Assembly (NCBI RefSeq): GCF_901905185.1
Contig: NZ_CABFMQ020000057.1
Coordinates: forward strand, 40,705-104,704
DNA length: 64,000 nt
Reading direction: 5' to 3'
Source: Methylocella tundrae
GTDB lineage: Bacteria; Pseudomonadota; Alphaproteobacteria; Rhizobiales; Beijerinckiaceae
Numbering within the stretch: position 1 is the stretch's first letter; every line of letters begins with the position of its first letter. The notes below the pieces were generated by a model that was not told the origin of the DNA, searched no databases, and was given only the letters and a program-made list of their open reading frames with translations. A program made the position numbers and the translations under genes. Below, one piece after another: positions 47,552 to 55,987 of this stretch.

Positions 47552-48325
47552 TTAGCGATAGAATTCAGACGGCGGCTTGCCAAAATGCCTGCGGAACATC
47601 GCGGTGAACGCACTCTGGCTAGCGTAGCCACAATCGAAGGCAACATCGATAATACGCTCGCCGCTTGCCAGCCGCCGGAGAGCGAATAGAAGCCGCGCCT
47701 GCTCGCGCCATTGCGCGAAGGTCATGCCCGTCTCCTTAACAAATAGCCGATGTACGGTCTTGGCCGTCACATTCAGGCGCTCGGCCCACTGCCCAGCGGT
47801 CGAGATATCGGAGGGATGCTGGTTGATCGCTGTGCAGATCGCTTTGATCCGAGCATCGCGCGGCACGGGAAGGTGCAGCGGCAACACATCCGATATGCGC
47901 ACCTCGTCCGCAAGCAAGCGCATGAGGCGATCGTCCCTGCTGTCTTCCAGATAATCGAGTGGAATCCGAACCGCTGCGACGACAAGTTCGCGTAACAGTG
48001 GGGAGACCTCAATGACGCAACTTTTCGTCGGTAGGTGCCGGATCATGGTTGCGTCGATGAAGACGGTTCTGATCTTGACCGCGCCCGACATCCTCACGTC
48101 GTGCTCCAGTCCAGCCGTCAGCCACAGCGCACGGCTCGGCGGCACGACCCATGACCCTTCCACCGATCGTACGATCATCACACCCTCGATCGCATAGAGG
48201 AACTGACCGCGCGGATGCACGTGCCATCCTGTCGAAGCACCGTCCGGATAGTTGATCTCCATCGCGGCCATGGAGCGAGGCGTGTCGTGAAAATCGAGAT
48301 GTTTCCGGGTTGGATCAGGCTGCAT
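47552..48325 (-). CDS. AraC-family regulator with cupin N-terminus
   Basis: A 257-residue regulator; the ATG at 48325 has GAGG about 8 bases upstream. The N-terminal cupin has STGWHVHPRGQFLYAIEGVM and PPSRALWLTAGLEHDV. The C-terminal HTH pair shows WAERLNVTAKTVHRLFVKET, FAQWREQARLLFALRRLASG and FDCGYASQSAFTAMFRRHFG. It belongs to the repressor-like group that often sits divergent from a transporter, exactly as here with the EamA gene. Confidence 0.92.
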   Translation of the reverse strand: MQPDPTRKHLDFHDTPRSMAAMEINYPDGASTGWHVHPRGQFLYAIEGVMIVRSVEGSWVVPPSRALWLTAGLEHDVRMSGAVKIRTVFIDATMIRHLPTKSCVIEVSPLLRELVVAAVRIPLDYLEDSRDDRLMRLLADEVRISDVLPLHLPVPRDARIKAICTAINQHPSDISTAGQWAERLNVTAKTVHRLFVKETGMTFAQWREQARLLFALRRLASGERIIDVAFDCGYASQSAFTAMFRRHFGKPPSEFYR

Positions 48326-48417
48326 GTCCCATCCTCGACAGCTAAGTTCACTGTAGAGTGATACGGACAGGCGTGAAAGCGGTAACTGTGCCCTAAAGGA
48401 ACGCACGGTGATCGATC

Positions 48418-49338
48418 ATGAAAAGCAAACCCGCCTATTTTTATCCCTTCTTCGCGATCGTCCTATGGTCCGGAAACGTCATCGTTTCCAGAATGTCTGC
48501 GCATACGATCGGGCCGGAGGCGATCACCTTCTATCGTCTGCTGCTCGCCATTCTGCTAATGAGCACGTTCGTTGCCGTGCCCGCATGGCGAAATCGCTCC
48601 GTGATTTGGCCCCATATCGGACAGTTCGCCATTCTCGGCTTTCTGGCGATGTGCCTGTTCCAAAGCCTGTCCTATCTGGCGGCGGAAACCTCCACGGCAA
48701 CGAACATGGCCGTCTTCACGGCGCTGACGCCGCTCCTCACGGTGGCATTGAGCGCCGCCCTGCTGAAGGACACTCCGACAGTCGGGATGGTCGGTGGCGG
48801 CATCCTGTCGCTTGGCGGTCTTATCTATCTAGTCAGCGCAGGCGATCCGGAGGCGCTTGTCCGCAACGGCGTTCACCTTGGCGATCCGCTGATGTTCCTA
48901 GCCGCGCTGGTCTATGCGCTTTACGGCGTGCTGCTAAAACGGTGGAGCCTCCCCGTCGCCGGTTGGCAATCGACCTATATGCAGGCGATCTGCGCTGTCG
49001 TGATCATGTTCCCGGCGTTTCTCGCAACGCCCGCACCCATGCGGTCACTGAACGCCGAGACGCTGCCGCTCATCGCCTACGCGGGCGGATTGGCTTCCGT
49101 CGTCCTGCCGTTTCTGTGGGTTCGCGGCGTCCATATCCTCGGGCCGAACCGTTGCGCGATCTTCATGAATCTGCTGCCAGTCTTCACGGCGCTGGGAGCC
49201 ATCGCTTTGCTCAGAGAGCCAGTGCGCGCCTACCATATCATCGGCGGCGGTATTGCGCTGGCTGGTGTGGCCTGCGCCGAACTCTTCCGCCGGCCGTTAC
49301 GTGGCGGGCCTCCCGCCATACCCGACATCGTCGAGTGA
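48418..49338 (+). CDS. EamA/DMT-family membrane transporter
   Basis: A 306-residue inner-membrane protein with ten predicted helices in two EamA halves (WSGNVIVSRMSAHTIGPEAI and LVYALYGVLLKRWSLPVAGW mark the halves). The family exports or imports metabolites such as amino acids or drugs; the substrate is unknown. It is divergent from the AraC regulator, with starts 92 bases apart, so it is its probable target. The pair is cargo within the element. Confidence 0.9.
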   Translation: MKSKPAYFYPFFAIVLWSGNVIVSRMSAHTIGPEAITFYRLLLAILLMSTFVAVPAWRNRSVIWPHIGQFAILGFLAMCLFQSLSYLAAETSTATNMAVFTALTPLLTVALSAALLKDTPTVGMVGGGILSLGGLIYLVSAGDPEALVRNGVHLGDPLMFLAALVYALYGVLLKRWSLPVAGWQSTYMQAICAVVIMFPAFLATPAPMRSLNAETLPLIAYAGGLASVVLPFLWVRGVHILGPNRCAIFMNLLPVFTALGAIALLREPVRAYHIIGGGIALAGVACAELFRRPLRGGPPAIPDIVE

Positions 49339-49355
49339 GCGGAACGGAAAGCGCA

Positions 49356-49526
49356 ATGAACGAACATGCGAATCGCGACGTTCTGCTGCGGATCGCCGAG
49401 GCGCTTAAGCGCCTTACGCCGCCAACTCATCCTTCGGGTCTTGAACAGACCCTCGAAAGCTATTTCTAGTTCTCCACCAAGGCGAGGCTGAAGCCTGTCG
49501 CACGCATTTCCAGGATCGACGTCGAG
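49356..49526 (+). pseudogene. N-terminal remnant of a DUF815-like ATPase
   Basis: The 37 codons from the ATG at 49356 read HANRDVLLRIAEALKRLTPP and stop at a TAG (49467-49469). The same frame then reads KARLKPVARISRIDVE, which resembles the RL.PV.RI.R.D stretch that follows LLRIAEALERLAPP in DUF815 ATPases, from memory. The rest of the gene (Walker motifs) is missing, replaced by the convergent HTH gene. A short remnant, moderately supported. Confidence 0.45.
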
Positions 49527-49527
49527 C

Positions 49528-49773
49528 CTATGGCTCGGCCGACGCCTTTTTCCGAGCCTTCACAGGCACGGCGCGTACCAGTTCGGTCGCCTCCACCTCA
49601 AGCGCCTCCGCGATCCGGCCGAGCACCGTGACGCTGGCCGAAACATCGGCGCGTTCGATTCCTCCGACGTACCGGGCGCTCAGCCCGGCCCTTTCGGCCA
49701 ATTCCTCCTGCGTCATCCTTTTCGCATGACGCAACCGACGCAGATTGACCGCCATGACCTCCTTGAGATCCAT
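49528..49773 (-). CDS. XRE-family HTH regulator
   Basis: An 81-residue single-domain repressor. The HTH is RHAKRMTQEELAERAGLSAR with the recognition helix ending YVGGIERADVSASV, followed by the usual LGRIAEALEVEATELV. Two similar palindromes (49795-49823) lie just upstream of the ATG and probably let it repress itself. It may control neighbouring element genes. Confidence 0.88.
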   Translation of the reverse strand: MDLKEVMAVNLRRLRHAKRMTQEELAERAGLSARYVGGIERADVSASVTVLGRIAEALEVEATELVRAVPVKARKKASAEP

Positions 49774-49794
49774 GGCGATGATGGAGCCGATATA

Positions 49795-49823
49795 GGAACC
49801 ATCGTTCCAGGAATGATCGTTCC
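49795..49823. promoter_or_regulatory. tandem operator of the XRE regulator
   Basis: GGAACCATCGTTCC (49795-49808) and GGAATGATCGTTCC (49810-49823) follow each other with a one-base gap, each GGAA-N6-TTCC-like. They end 22-50 bases upstream of the XRE start, where a promoter should lie. Confidence 0.68.
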
Positions 49824-50001
49824 GATTCGTACATGCCCATGCTATTCATCGAAGCCGCGGAGGCCCCGGTTTGCCATTTTCCCGAGCAACGTGATGCGCC
49901 CCAAGCATCGTGGAGTAAGTGTCGCGCCGCGCAAATCTTGCAAAAATTCGCGGTAAATGAATGCCTAACACATTGCATTGATCTCATGGGGGTAGATCGC
50001 A

Positions 50002-50266
50002 ATGACTGAGGCGCCATTTCAGGACCGGCCGCCGCACACCGACCGCGTGAATGCCTACGACGAGCAACATCTCGCGGTCTATCTTCGGTTGCTGATGGCC
50101 GAGGAAGAGGGCGCTGACTGGCGCGAAGTCGTCCAAGGAGATCTTCGGCCTCAATCCGGCCCAGGAGCCCGCCCGTGCCAAAACGGTTCATGAAAGCCAT
50201 CTGGCGCGGGCCCGCTGGATGACGGAGGCAGGCTATCGGCACCTGCTTGAACCCCGGATGCAGTGA
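50002..50266 (+). pseudogene. small DUF2285-type DNA-binding protein, frameshifted
   Basis: The ATG at 50002 starts MTEAPFQDRPPHTDRVNAYD and HLAVYLRLLMAEEEGADWRE, as in small regulators of this element type. At 50131 one extra G shifts the frame. The other frame continues KEIFGLNPAQEPARAKTVHE and HLARARWMTEAGYRHLL to a TGA at 50264. Without the G the protein would be 87 residues. The pattern RxARWMTExGYRxLL is the DUF2285-type end. Confidence 0.78.
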
Positions 50267-50390
50267 ACCGACGCCCTACACTCCCACGGCTCGCAGCCAC
50301 ACGCGATGCAACCTTAAGAACTACTTTTGCCGACGAGTTTTCCGGATCGTGGCGACCCGCCTCGAGAGAGGACAAACGAGAGGAAACGCC

Positions 50391-51177
50391 ATGCCCACGG
50401 AGTATTGGCGCTCGCCGGAGACGATTGATCGCCTGAACCGCCTCGAACGTCCCGGCTTTGCCGCCGAATTTCTGCGCCGCAACACCCACTACCGCCGCGA
50501 TTTCGTCCGCACCCAGCGCCAGATCGCGCGCGCTTCCGTCGACGCAGAGACTGCCCGCGTCAGTCTCGCTCGGCGATGGGGGTTGCGCTTTCGCCCATGA
50601 CCCCGCGTCTCCAGTCGGACTCGAACCCGTCATGTGGGTGCCGGAAGTTTCGCCGGCCACGCTGATCCTGGAACCGGCGCCAACCGGGTTCGAGGCCGCT
50701 TCATCTTTCGATCCCGGCGCTTTCGGTCCGGCGCTCGTCGAGCGCGCGGACGCCGATGGACGTGAACTGATGATCGTCGACGGCTCGGACGAACTCCATA
50801 TCCGCCTGCAAGACGACCAAGCCACGCGACGGCCGGCCGTGCTTCTGCCGCTCGACAGCATGTTCGAGCTTCGGCTCGACGTCGCGCTACGCTTCGCCCG
50901 TCGACTCAGCGGCCAGCGCATCAACTTTCTCCCGACCGCCCTGCGGCTCACGTCATTCCAGAAACGGCGACTGATTCAACTCCTCCACGCCTTCGACGTT
51001 CACGATGGCGGCGGCGGCCCGCGCGACATCGCGGCGGAAGTACTCAGCTCCGACCACGCCTAGCTTCCCTCTGTCGAGTGGAAGGATTCCCACGCGCGCC
51101 GCAAAGCCAATCGCCTGATCCACGATTCGATCGCCCTCGTCGAAAGGGGCTATCTGAAGCTCCTGCGCGGTCTCTGA
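50391..51177 (+). pseudogene. DUF6499/DUF2285 transcriptional-regulator-like protein, twice broken
   Basis: The ATG at 50391 has GAGAGGA upstream. The first frame gives TEYWRSPETIDRLNRLERPG and RRNTHYRRDFVRTQRQIAR (DUF6499), then hits TGA at 50598. Losing one base near there joins it to a second frame with GLEPVMWVPEVSPATLILEP and LTSFQKRRLIQLLHAFDVHD. That frame meets TAG at 51061-51063 and goes on as LPSVEWKDSHARRKANRLIH and LVERGYLKLLRGL to 51177. Intact homologues are one protein of about 260 residues. Two lesions make loss of function likely. Confidence 0.8.
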
Positions 51178-51388
51178 CGCGCGCCTCCATCCATCCCGCG
51201 CATCGCTATCACCACACCGGCCATGGCCACTTGCCTCGTCGGCGACGTTTCAGTTCGTCCCGTCGTAAACGGGGGGACACACGCCAACGAAAATATTCGT
51301 CCACCCCCAACGCCTGAACTCTCCGCCACCGTCACCCCGACATGCCGCGACTTGGCCGCGGCGCTTCGAGGCAAGACGGAGGCACATC

Positions 51389-51640
51389 ATGCCCGATAGG
51401 GCCGCGCAACTCGCCACGCGTTACGTCCGCACACATGAAGCGGCGCGCATCCTCGGCATCTCGCCACGGACGCTGGAGAAATACCGCTGCCACGGTAGCG
51501 GCCCGACCTTCCGCAAGCTGGGCGGCCGCGTCGTCTACGCCATCGACGACCTCGAAGCCTGGGCCGACCAGGCGGCGTGCCGTTCGATGTCCGATCCCCG
51601 ATACGTCGAGGCCCGCGCCGCCGGCCACGCGCATCGCTGA
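51389..51640 (+). CDS. AlpA/excisionase-type HTH protein
   Basis: An 83-residue MerR-like winged HTH: TRYVRTHEAARILGISPRTL, EKYRCHGSGPTFRKLGGRV and VYAIDDLEAWADQAACRS. This is the AlpA pattern, used by excisionases and element regulators. It lies 15 bases upstream of repA on the same strand and probably forms the start of the repA-parA operon. Confidence 0.85.
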   Translation: MPDRAAQLATRYVRTHEAARILGISPRTLEKYRCHGSGPTFRKLGGRVVYAIDDLEAWADQAACRSMSDPRYVEARAAGHAHR

Positions 51641-51654
51641 AGCGGCGTTCCGCG

Positions 51655-52770
51655 ATGTCGCCCCGCCGCCTCATCACCGCCAGCGAACGGAGCAAGCTCG
51701 ATCCGTTCATCGTCGCCACCGGCGACGCAAGTCCGCGCGACCAGCGCGACCTGATGGAGCGACCGTTCTTTTCGCTCGCTAAGACCAGGCGCACTGCGCC
51801 GATCCTCTACCAGGCCAGCGACGTGCGCGTGGAAGTCTACGCCGTGCCCGAGCATGGCATGGCGACCATCTGGGACGCCGACGTGCTGATCTGGGCGGCG
51901 AGCCAGATCGTCGAGGCCGAGAACCTCGGCTTCAAGACCTCGCGTTTCCTTCGCTTCACGCCGTACCAACTCCTGACCGCGATCGGTCGGCAGACAGGCG
52001 CACGCGATTACAAGCTCCTGAAGGGAGCGCTCGCCCGTCTGCAATCGACCGTCATTCGCACCACCATTCGCAACGGCGAGCATTGGCGCCGTCACCAGTT
52101 CTCCTGGATCAATGAGTGGGAGGAATGCACGACCCGCGACGGCCGCGTCGAGGGCATGGAGTTCGTACTCCCTGACTGGTTCTACCGCGGCGTCATCGAC
52201 CGCTCGCTCGTCCTGGCGATCGACCCAGCCTACTTCCGGCTGACCGGTGGCATCGAGCGCTGGCTCTATCGCGTCGCGCGCAAACACGCTGGTCGCCAGC
52301 CCAAAGGCTGGCTGTTCGAGATCGCGCATCTCCACGTGAAGTCCGGCAGCCTGGTGCGCGTCTCCGATTTCGCGCTCCAGATCCGGCGCATCGCCGCGCG
52401 CGAGCCTCTGCCCGGCTATCGCCTCCGCATCGAGTGGCAGGGTCGCCGCGAGCTGCTGCGCATCCTGCCGGCCCATTTATCCACAGTCCCCGTGGATGGC
52501 GCTGTGGAAACGCTCGGGACTTCGCGCGCAAACGATATCGGGACTCCGCACGCAGCCCTATCGGGACTTCGCACGCACGAACCGCAGTTAATGCTTTGGC
52601 CGGAAACGGCGATTCCGGGCCTTAACTTAGAATCTAACTCAGAATCTAACTCTTGTTGTTGGCCCGAGCGATCTACGGACAAGCGCGCCACCCCCGCTGC
52701 GCAGGCTTCCGAACCACCGGCGCGACAGCCGTCGCTGCCCTTCGGCCGCAAGCCGGGAGGGAAGCAATGA
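51655..52770 (+). CDS. repA: RepA-type replication initiator
   Basis: A 371-residue initiator; the ATG at 51655 fits the domain start (SPRRLITASERSKLDPFIVA). Marks are RDLMERPFFSLAKTRRTAPI, YEAxV-type VYAVPEHGMATIWDADVLIW, LRFTPYQLLTAIGRQTG, and a winged-helix with WLYRVARKHAGRQPKGWLFE. The C-terminus is low-complexity and its codons overlap iteron-like repeats. A one-base shift in the third repeat may have changed the natural end. The stop overlaps the parA start as ATGA, so the two are coupled. Confidence 0.83.
   Translation: MSPRRLITASERSKLDPFIVATGDASPRDQRDLMERPFFSLAKTRRTAPILYQASDVRVEVYAVPEHGMATIWDADVLIWAASQIVEAENLGFKTSRFLRFTPYQLLTAIGRQTGARDYKLLKGALARLQSTVIRTTIRNGEHWRRHQFSWINEWEECTTRDGRVEGMEFVLPDWFYRGVIDRSLVLAIDPAYFRLTGGIERWLYRVARKHAGRQPKGWLFEIAHLHVKSGSLVRVSDFALQIRRIAAREPLPGYRLRIEWQGRRELLRILPAHLSTVPVDGAVETLGTSRANDIGTPHAALSGLRTHEPQLMLWPETAIPGLNLESNSESNSCCWPERSTDKRATPAAQASEPPARQPSLPFGRKPGGKQ
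52477..52652. other. candidate replication origin: DnaA box and iterons inside repA
   Basis: A perfect DnaA box TTATCCACA (52477-52485) is followed by a near-match on the other strand (52502-52510). Three 17-base repeats of TCGGGACTTCGCACGCA type start at 52514, 52538 and 52561. A tandem AGAATCTAACTC occurs at 52629-52640 and 52641-52652. The third repeat is out of codon phase with the first two, so the conservation is at DNA level. This layout is what an iteron-controlled origin looks like. Confidence 0.55.
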
Positions 52771-53405
52771 TCGTCGCTCTGCTCAACCAGAAGGGCGGCG
52801 TCGGTAAGACAACGCTTGCGCTGCATCTCGCCGGCGAGTTGGCGCTGCACGGCAAGCGCGTCACGCTGATCGATGCCGACCCGCAGGGCTCGGCGCTCGA
52901 TTGGTCGCAGCAGCGGGCGCGGGAGAACGTCTCTCGGCTTTTCGGCGTCGTCGGCCTCGCGCGCGACACGCTCCATCGCGAAGCGCCGGAGATTGCACGC
53001 ACCGCGGATCATGTCGTCATTGACGGACCGCCGCGCGTCGCGGGGCTGATGCGCTCGGCGCTCCTGGCCGCGGACCTCGTGCTGATCCCCGTACAGCCGT
53101 CGCCGTTCGACGGCTGGGCCTCGGCCGAGATGCTGGGCCTGCTCCGCGAGGCCCGCATCTACCGCCCGCAGCTCGCGGCGCGCTTCGTGCTGAACCGCTG
53201 CGGCGCGCGCACGGTCATCGCCCGCGAGACGGCCGAAACGCTCGCCGATCACGACCCGACGGTGCTCTCCAGCACCGTCGGTCAACGTGTTGTCTTCGCC
53301 GACGCCGCGCAATCGGGCCGCCTCGTGTTCGAGCTGGCCGAGCAGAGCGCCGCGGCGCGCGAGATCGCGGCGCTCGCCGCTGAAGTCGCGAGGATTGCGC
53401 CATGA
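52767..53405 (+). CDS. parA: ParA-family partition ATPase
   Basis: A 212-residue deviant-Walker ATPase for segregation. KGGVGKTT (9-16), DADPQGSALDW and VVIDGPPRV are in place. The ATG at 52767 overlaps the repA stop, and the stop overlaps the next gene. Such ParA proteins partner with the small RHH protein downstream as a compact partition system, or with the damaged ParB at 39908. Confidence 0.92.
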   Translation: MIVALLNQKGGVGKTTLALHLAGELALHGKRVTLIDADPQGSALDWSQQRARENVSRLFGVVGLARDTLHREAPEIARTADHVVIDGPPRVAGLMRSALLAADLVLIPVQPSPFDGWASAEMLGLLREARIYRPQLAARFVLNRCGARTVIARETAETLADHDPTVLSSTVGQRVVFADAAQSGRLVFELAEQSAAAREIAALAAEVARIAP

Positions 53406-53656
53406 GCGCGCGTAACGCCCAACGCGGCTTCGCCGCCCGGCCCGGCGACGCCGAGAGCTGGATCAAGGCGCCCGACGCCTCAAGCCATCGCGATGAAGAG
53501 CCATCCGCATTCACCGCGCGCCTGACGATCGACGTCACGCCGGCTCTGCGCGGCCGCATCAAGGTCACCGCGTTCCAGCGCGGGATCACCGTCGCCGACA
53601 TGCTGCGCGACCTCTTCGCGCGCGAATTCCCCGCCGATCCCGGAGAGAGCTCATGA
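53402..53656 (+). CDS. small ribbon-helix-helix protein, likely ParA partner
   Basis: An 84-residue protein overlapping parA by 4 bases. After a disordered N-terminal half, residues 40-76 read FTARLTIDVTPALRGRIKVT and AFQRGITVADMLRDLF, a ribbon-helix-helix pattern. By position it is the centromere-binding partner of ParA. It overlaps the DUF2840 start as well. Confidence 0.75.
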   Translation: MSARNAQRGFAARPGDAESWIKAPDASSHRDEEPSAFTARLTIDVTPALRGRIKVTAFQRGITVADMLRDLFAREFPADPGESS

Positions 53657-54171
53657 ACGACAACGAGCCGTCGCCGCCGCGCATCGTGCCGCCATCGCAT
53701 CGGCGCACCGTCGCACTCACCCATGTCGAACTGACCTGGATCGAGAAGAAGATCGAGCGCTGGCTGCGCTTCGGCCGCCGCGCCGAGGAGAAGATCCTCG
53801 ATCGCCGCCGCGGCATCTCCAGCTTCAGGCCGGGCAGCATCTTCGCCTTCGTGCGCTGGGCGTCCAACGACTTCGGCACGATCGTCTCGCGGATGGACAT
53901 CGTGCGCGCGGTCGATCCTGGCGCAAGTTTCCAGACGCTGCCCCTCGTGCGCCCGGGCGGCGAAATCCTGCTGCGCGTCGATAGCTGGCCGAAGGTCGAG
54001 CGCGTGCTGCAGGCGATCGACGCCGTCGAGGCGCTCGACATCGACCCCGCCGATGCCGCGCCGGAATACTGGCGCCACCTCCACAACCGTCTCGCCGCCG
54101 GCCACGAACCGCGCCCCTACACGCGCGATCAGCACGCCGCCTGGCTCAAGCGCAGGAGCGTCACGCTATGA
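53653..54171 (+). CDS. DUF2840 protein
   Basis: A 172-residue cytoplasmic protein that overlaps both neighbours by 4 bases. DUF2840 marks are THVELTWIEKKIERWLRFGR, the middle RRGISSFRPGSIFAFVRWAS and NDFGTIVSRMDIVRAV, and TLPLVRPGGEILLRVDSWPK. It is found only between parA and traF in conjugative elements of this type, as far as I recall. Role unknown. Confidence 0.9.
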   Translation: MNDNEPSPPRIVPPSHRRTVALTHVELTWIEKKIERWLRFGRRAEEKILDRRRGISSFRPGSIFAFVRWASNDFGTIVSRMDIVRAVDPGASFQTLPLVRPGGEILLRVDSWPKVERVLQAIDAVEALDIDPADAAPEYWRHLHNRLAAGHEPRPYTRDQHAAWLKRRSVTL

Positions 54172-54712
54172 CCCGCTTCGGCTACGTCCTGACGACGTAC
54201 TTCGCCATGCTCGCCTTCATCGCCTTGGCCTTCGTCCATCCGGCGCCGCGCCTGATCTGGGACGCCACGGCGAGCACGCCAACCGGGCTCTACGCGCTCC
54301 GCCCGGCCGGACAGCTCCATGCGTTCGAGCTGGTCGCCGTGCGCGCGCCCGAACCGATCGCCAGCTATCTCGCCGATGGCGGCTTCCTGCCCAAGGGCGT
54401 GCCGCTGCTGAAGCATGTGATGGCGCTGCCTGGGCAGACCGTATGCCGCGCAGGGGACGCCATCACGGTCGATCACATCGCTGCCGGCGCGGCGCGTGAG
54501 CGCGATCACCTCGGCCGCCCGCTGCCGCGCTGGAGTGGCTGCCACACGCTCGCCCCAGCGAAGTCTTCCTCATGAACCCGACCGTCCCGGACAGCCTGGA
54601 CGGACGCTATTTCGGCCCGCTTCCCACCACCGCAATTGTCGCCCGCGCGGTCCCGCTGTGGACGGACGAGGCCGGCGACGGCCGCTTCGTGTGGCGCGCC
54701 GCCACCGATTGA
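54168..54712 (+). pseudogene. traF: TraF, S26 signal-peptidase-like transfer protein, frameshifted
   Basis: The first 131 codons give a membrane helix (TTYFAMLAFIALAFVHPAP), the catalytic Ser in TASTPTGLYAL and Lys in VPLLKHVMALPGQTVC. At the C4 run (54553-54556) one C is missing. The frame stops at 54575, while another frame continues PSEVFLMNPTVPDSLDGRYF and GPLPTTAIVARAVPLWTDEA to 54712. TraF processes the pilin of the mating pore. The lost part includes a conserved S26 box, so it is probably inactive. Confidence 0.8.
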
Positions 54713-54748
54713 CCCGCTTTTCAACCCGCCAACAACGGAGGATTCCTA

Positions 54749-55083
54749 TGGCGCAGATTGGTCAGTTCACCCGCGACAAGTCCGGCTTCACCGGGCGCAT
54801 CCAGACGCTCTTCTTCACCCAAGACCTCTCCCTCGTTCCGGCCGAATCCTCCGATGCCGAGAATGCGCCCGACTATCGCATCCATCTCGGCGACGGCGAC
54901 GGTCCGGAGATCGGCGCGGGCTGGAAGCGCACCGGCGAGAAGGCCGGTGAGTACGTCTCACTCGTCGTCGACGATCCCGCACTCGCGCAGCCGATCCGCG
55001 CCAACCTCTTCCAGTCGGGCGACGATAAGTCCGCCTAGGTGCTGAACTGGAACCGTCCGCCGAAGCGCGGCGATCGGGGCTGA
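54749..55083 (+). pseudogene. DUF736 protein, copy 2, with an in-frame TAG
   Basis: It reads MAQIGQFTRDKSGFTGRIQT, YRIHLGDGDGPEIGAGWKRT and QPIRANLFQSGDDKSA, then TAG at 55036-55038, and goes on in frame as VLNWNRPPKRGDRG to TGA at 55081. TGG in place of TAG gives the expected DDKSAWVLNWNRP. As it stands, a 96-residue product lacking the last 15 residues would be made. This may still fold, so the loss is uncertain. Confidence 0.75.
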
Positions 55084-55087
55084 TCGC

Positions 55088-55804
55088 ATGCGGCGCGCGC
55101 TTCTTCTGCTCGCCAGCGTGACGGCGCTCGGCCTGCCCGCCGTCGCCGTCTATGCCCAGGCAACGCCGATCGCGGTGAGATCGGCGAGCGAGTCCTATGC
55201 CGATCTGATCGCCGAAGCGGCCCAGCGCTTCGCCATCCCTGAGGCGTGGATACGGGCGATCATGCGGATCGTGAGCCGTGGGGATCGCCGTGCCGTCTCG
55301 CCCAAGGGCGCGATGGGGTTGATGCAGCTCATGCCCGAGACATGGGCTGCGCTGCGCGCTCGCTACGGCCTCGGGCGCGACGCGTTCGATCCACACGACA
55401 ACATCCTGGCGGGCGCGGCTTTCCTGCGCGAGATGCACGACCGCTACGAATCGCCAGGATTCCTGGCGGCGTATAATGCCGGACCTGGGCGATACGAAGA
55501 TTATCGCGACCGGCATCGTCCGCTGCCGCCTGAAACCGTCGCGTACATGGCGGCACTCGTCCCTTTTGTCGGGGACGGCGCGACCGATGGGCCTGTCCTA
55601 GTGGCGGCCTCCGATCCGTCGTCCTGGACACACGCGCCGCTTTTCATCACGCGGTCGGCAAGCACTGAACCCGCCGGTCGCGCGACATCCAAGCAGCAGC
55701 CGAACGACACGTCGGCCGTCGTTGCCGTGCGCGATCTCTCCGCCATTGCACCGCAATCAGGCGGGCTGTTCGTGCCCGTGTCTGCATCAGGGCCGCAGCG
55801 ATGA
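55088..55804 (+). CDS. lytic transglycosylase with the catalytic Glu replaced
   Basis: A 238-residue periplasmic SLT-type protein that would open peptidoglycan for the transfer pore. A signal sequence (residues 1-24, ending VYAQ) precedes the domain: IPEAWIRAIMRIVSRGD, SPKGAMGLMQLMPETWAALR, HDNILAGAAFLREM and AAYNAGPGRYEDY. In active members the catalytic Glu is in the ES.GD turn; here residue 62 is Val (GTG at 55271-55273) and the next but one is Arg. The rest of the fold is intact, so the loss looks recent. It lies 5 bases after the DUF736 copy. Confidence 0.82.
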   Translation: MRRALLLLASVTALGLPAVAVYAQATPIAVRSASESYADLIAEAAQRFAIPEAWIRAIMRIVSRGDRRAVSPKGAMGLMQLMPETWAALRARYGLGRDAFDPHDNILAGAAFLREMHDRYESPGFLAAYNAGPGRYEDYRDRHRPLPPETVAYMAALVPFVGDGATDGPVLVAASDPSSWTHAPLFITRSASTEPAGRATSKQQPNDTSAVVAVRDLSAIAPQSGGLFVPVSASGPQR

Positions 55805-55987
55805 TCGTGCCGTTCGCCAGTCTTCCGTTCGCGGCAGATTCACCGTCAGCGTGCGTTTTCCTTGGCGGCGTGACGATCTCCAGCGTCTCAATCGGCTGCA
55901 TCGACACTCTCGGGTGCGTTTTCGCAGGCAGGGGTGGCACAGCGCGCGTCCGGGGAGAAGGAAGTGCGATCAGGGGAGGAGTGCAGG

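Noticed and set aside
48408..49469. 353-codon plus-strand frame over the EamA gene
   Set aside because: Different frame from the transporter; only its last 37 codons (from 49356) look like a real remnant.
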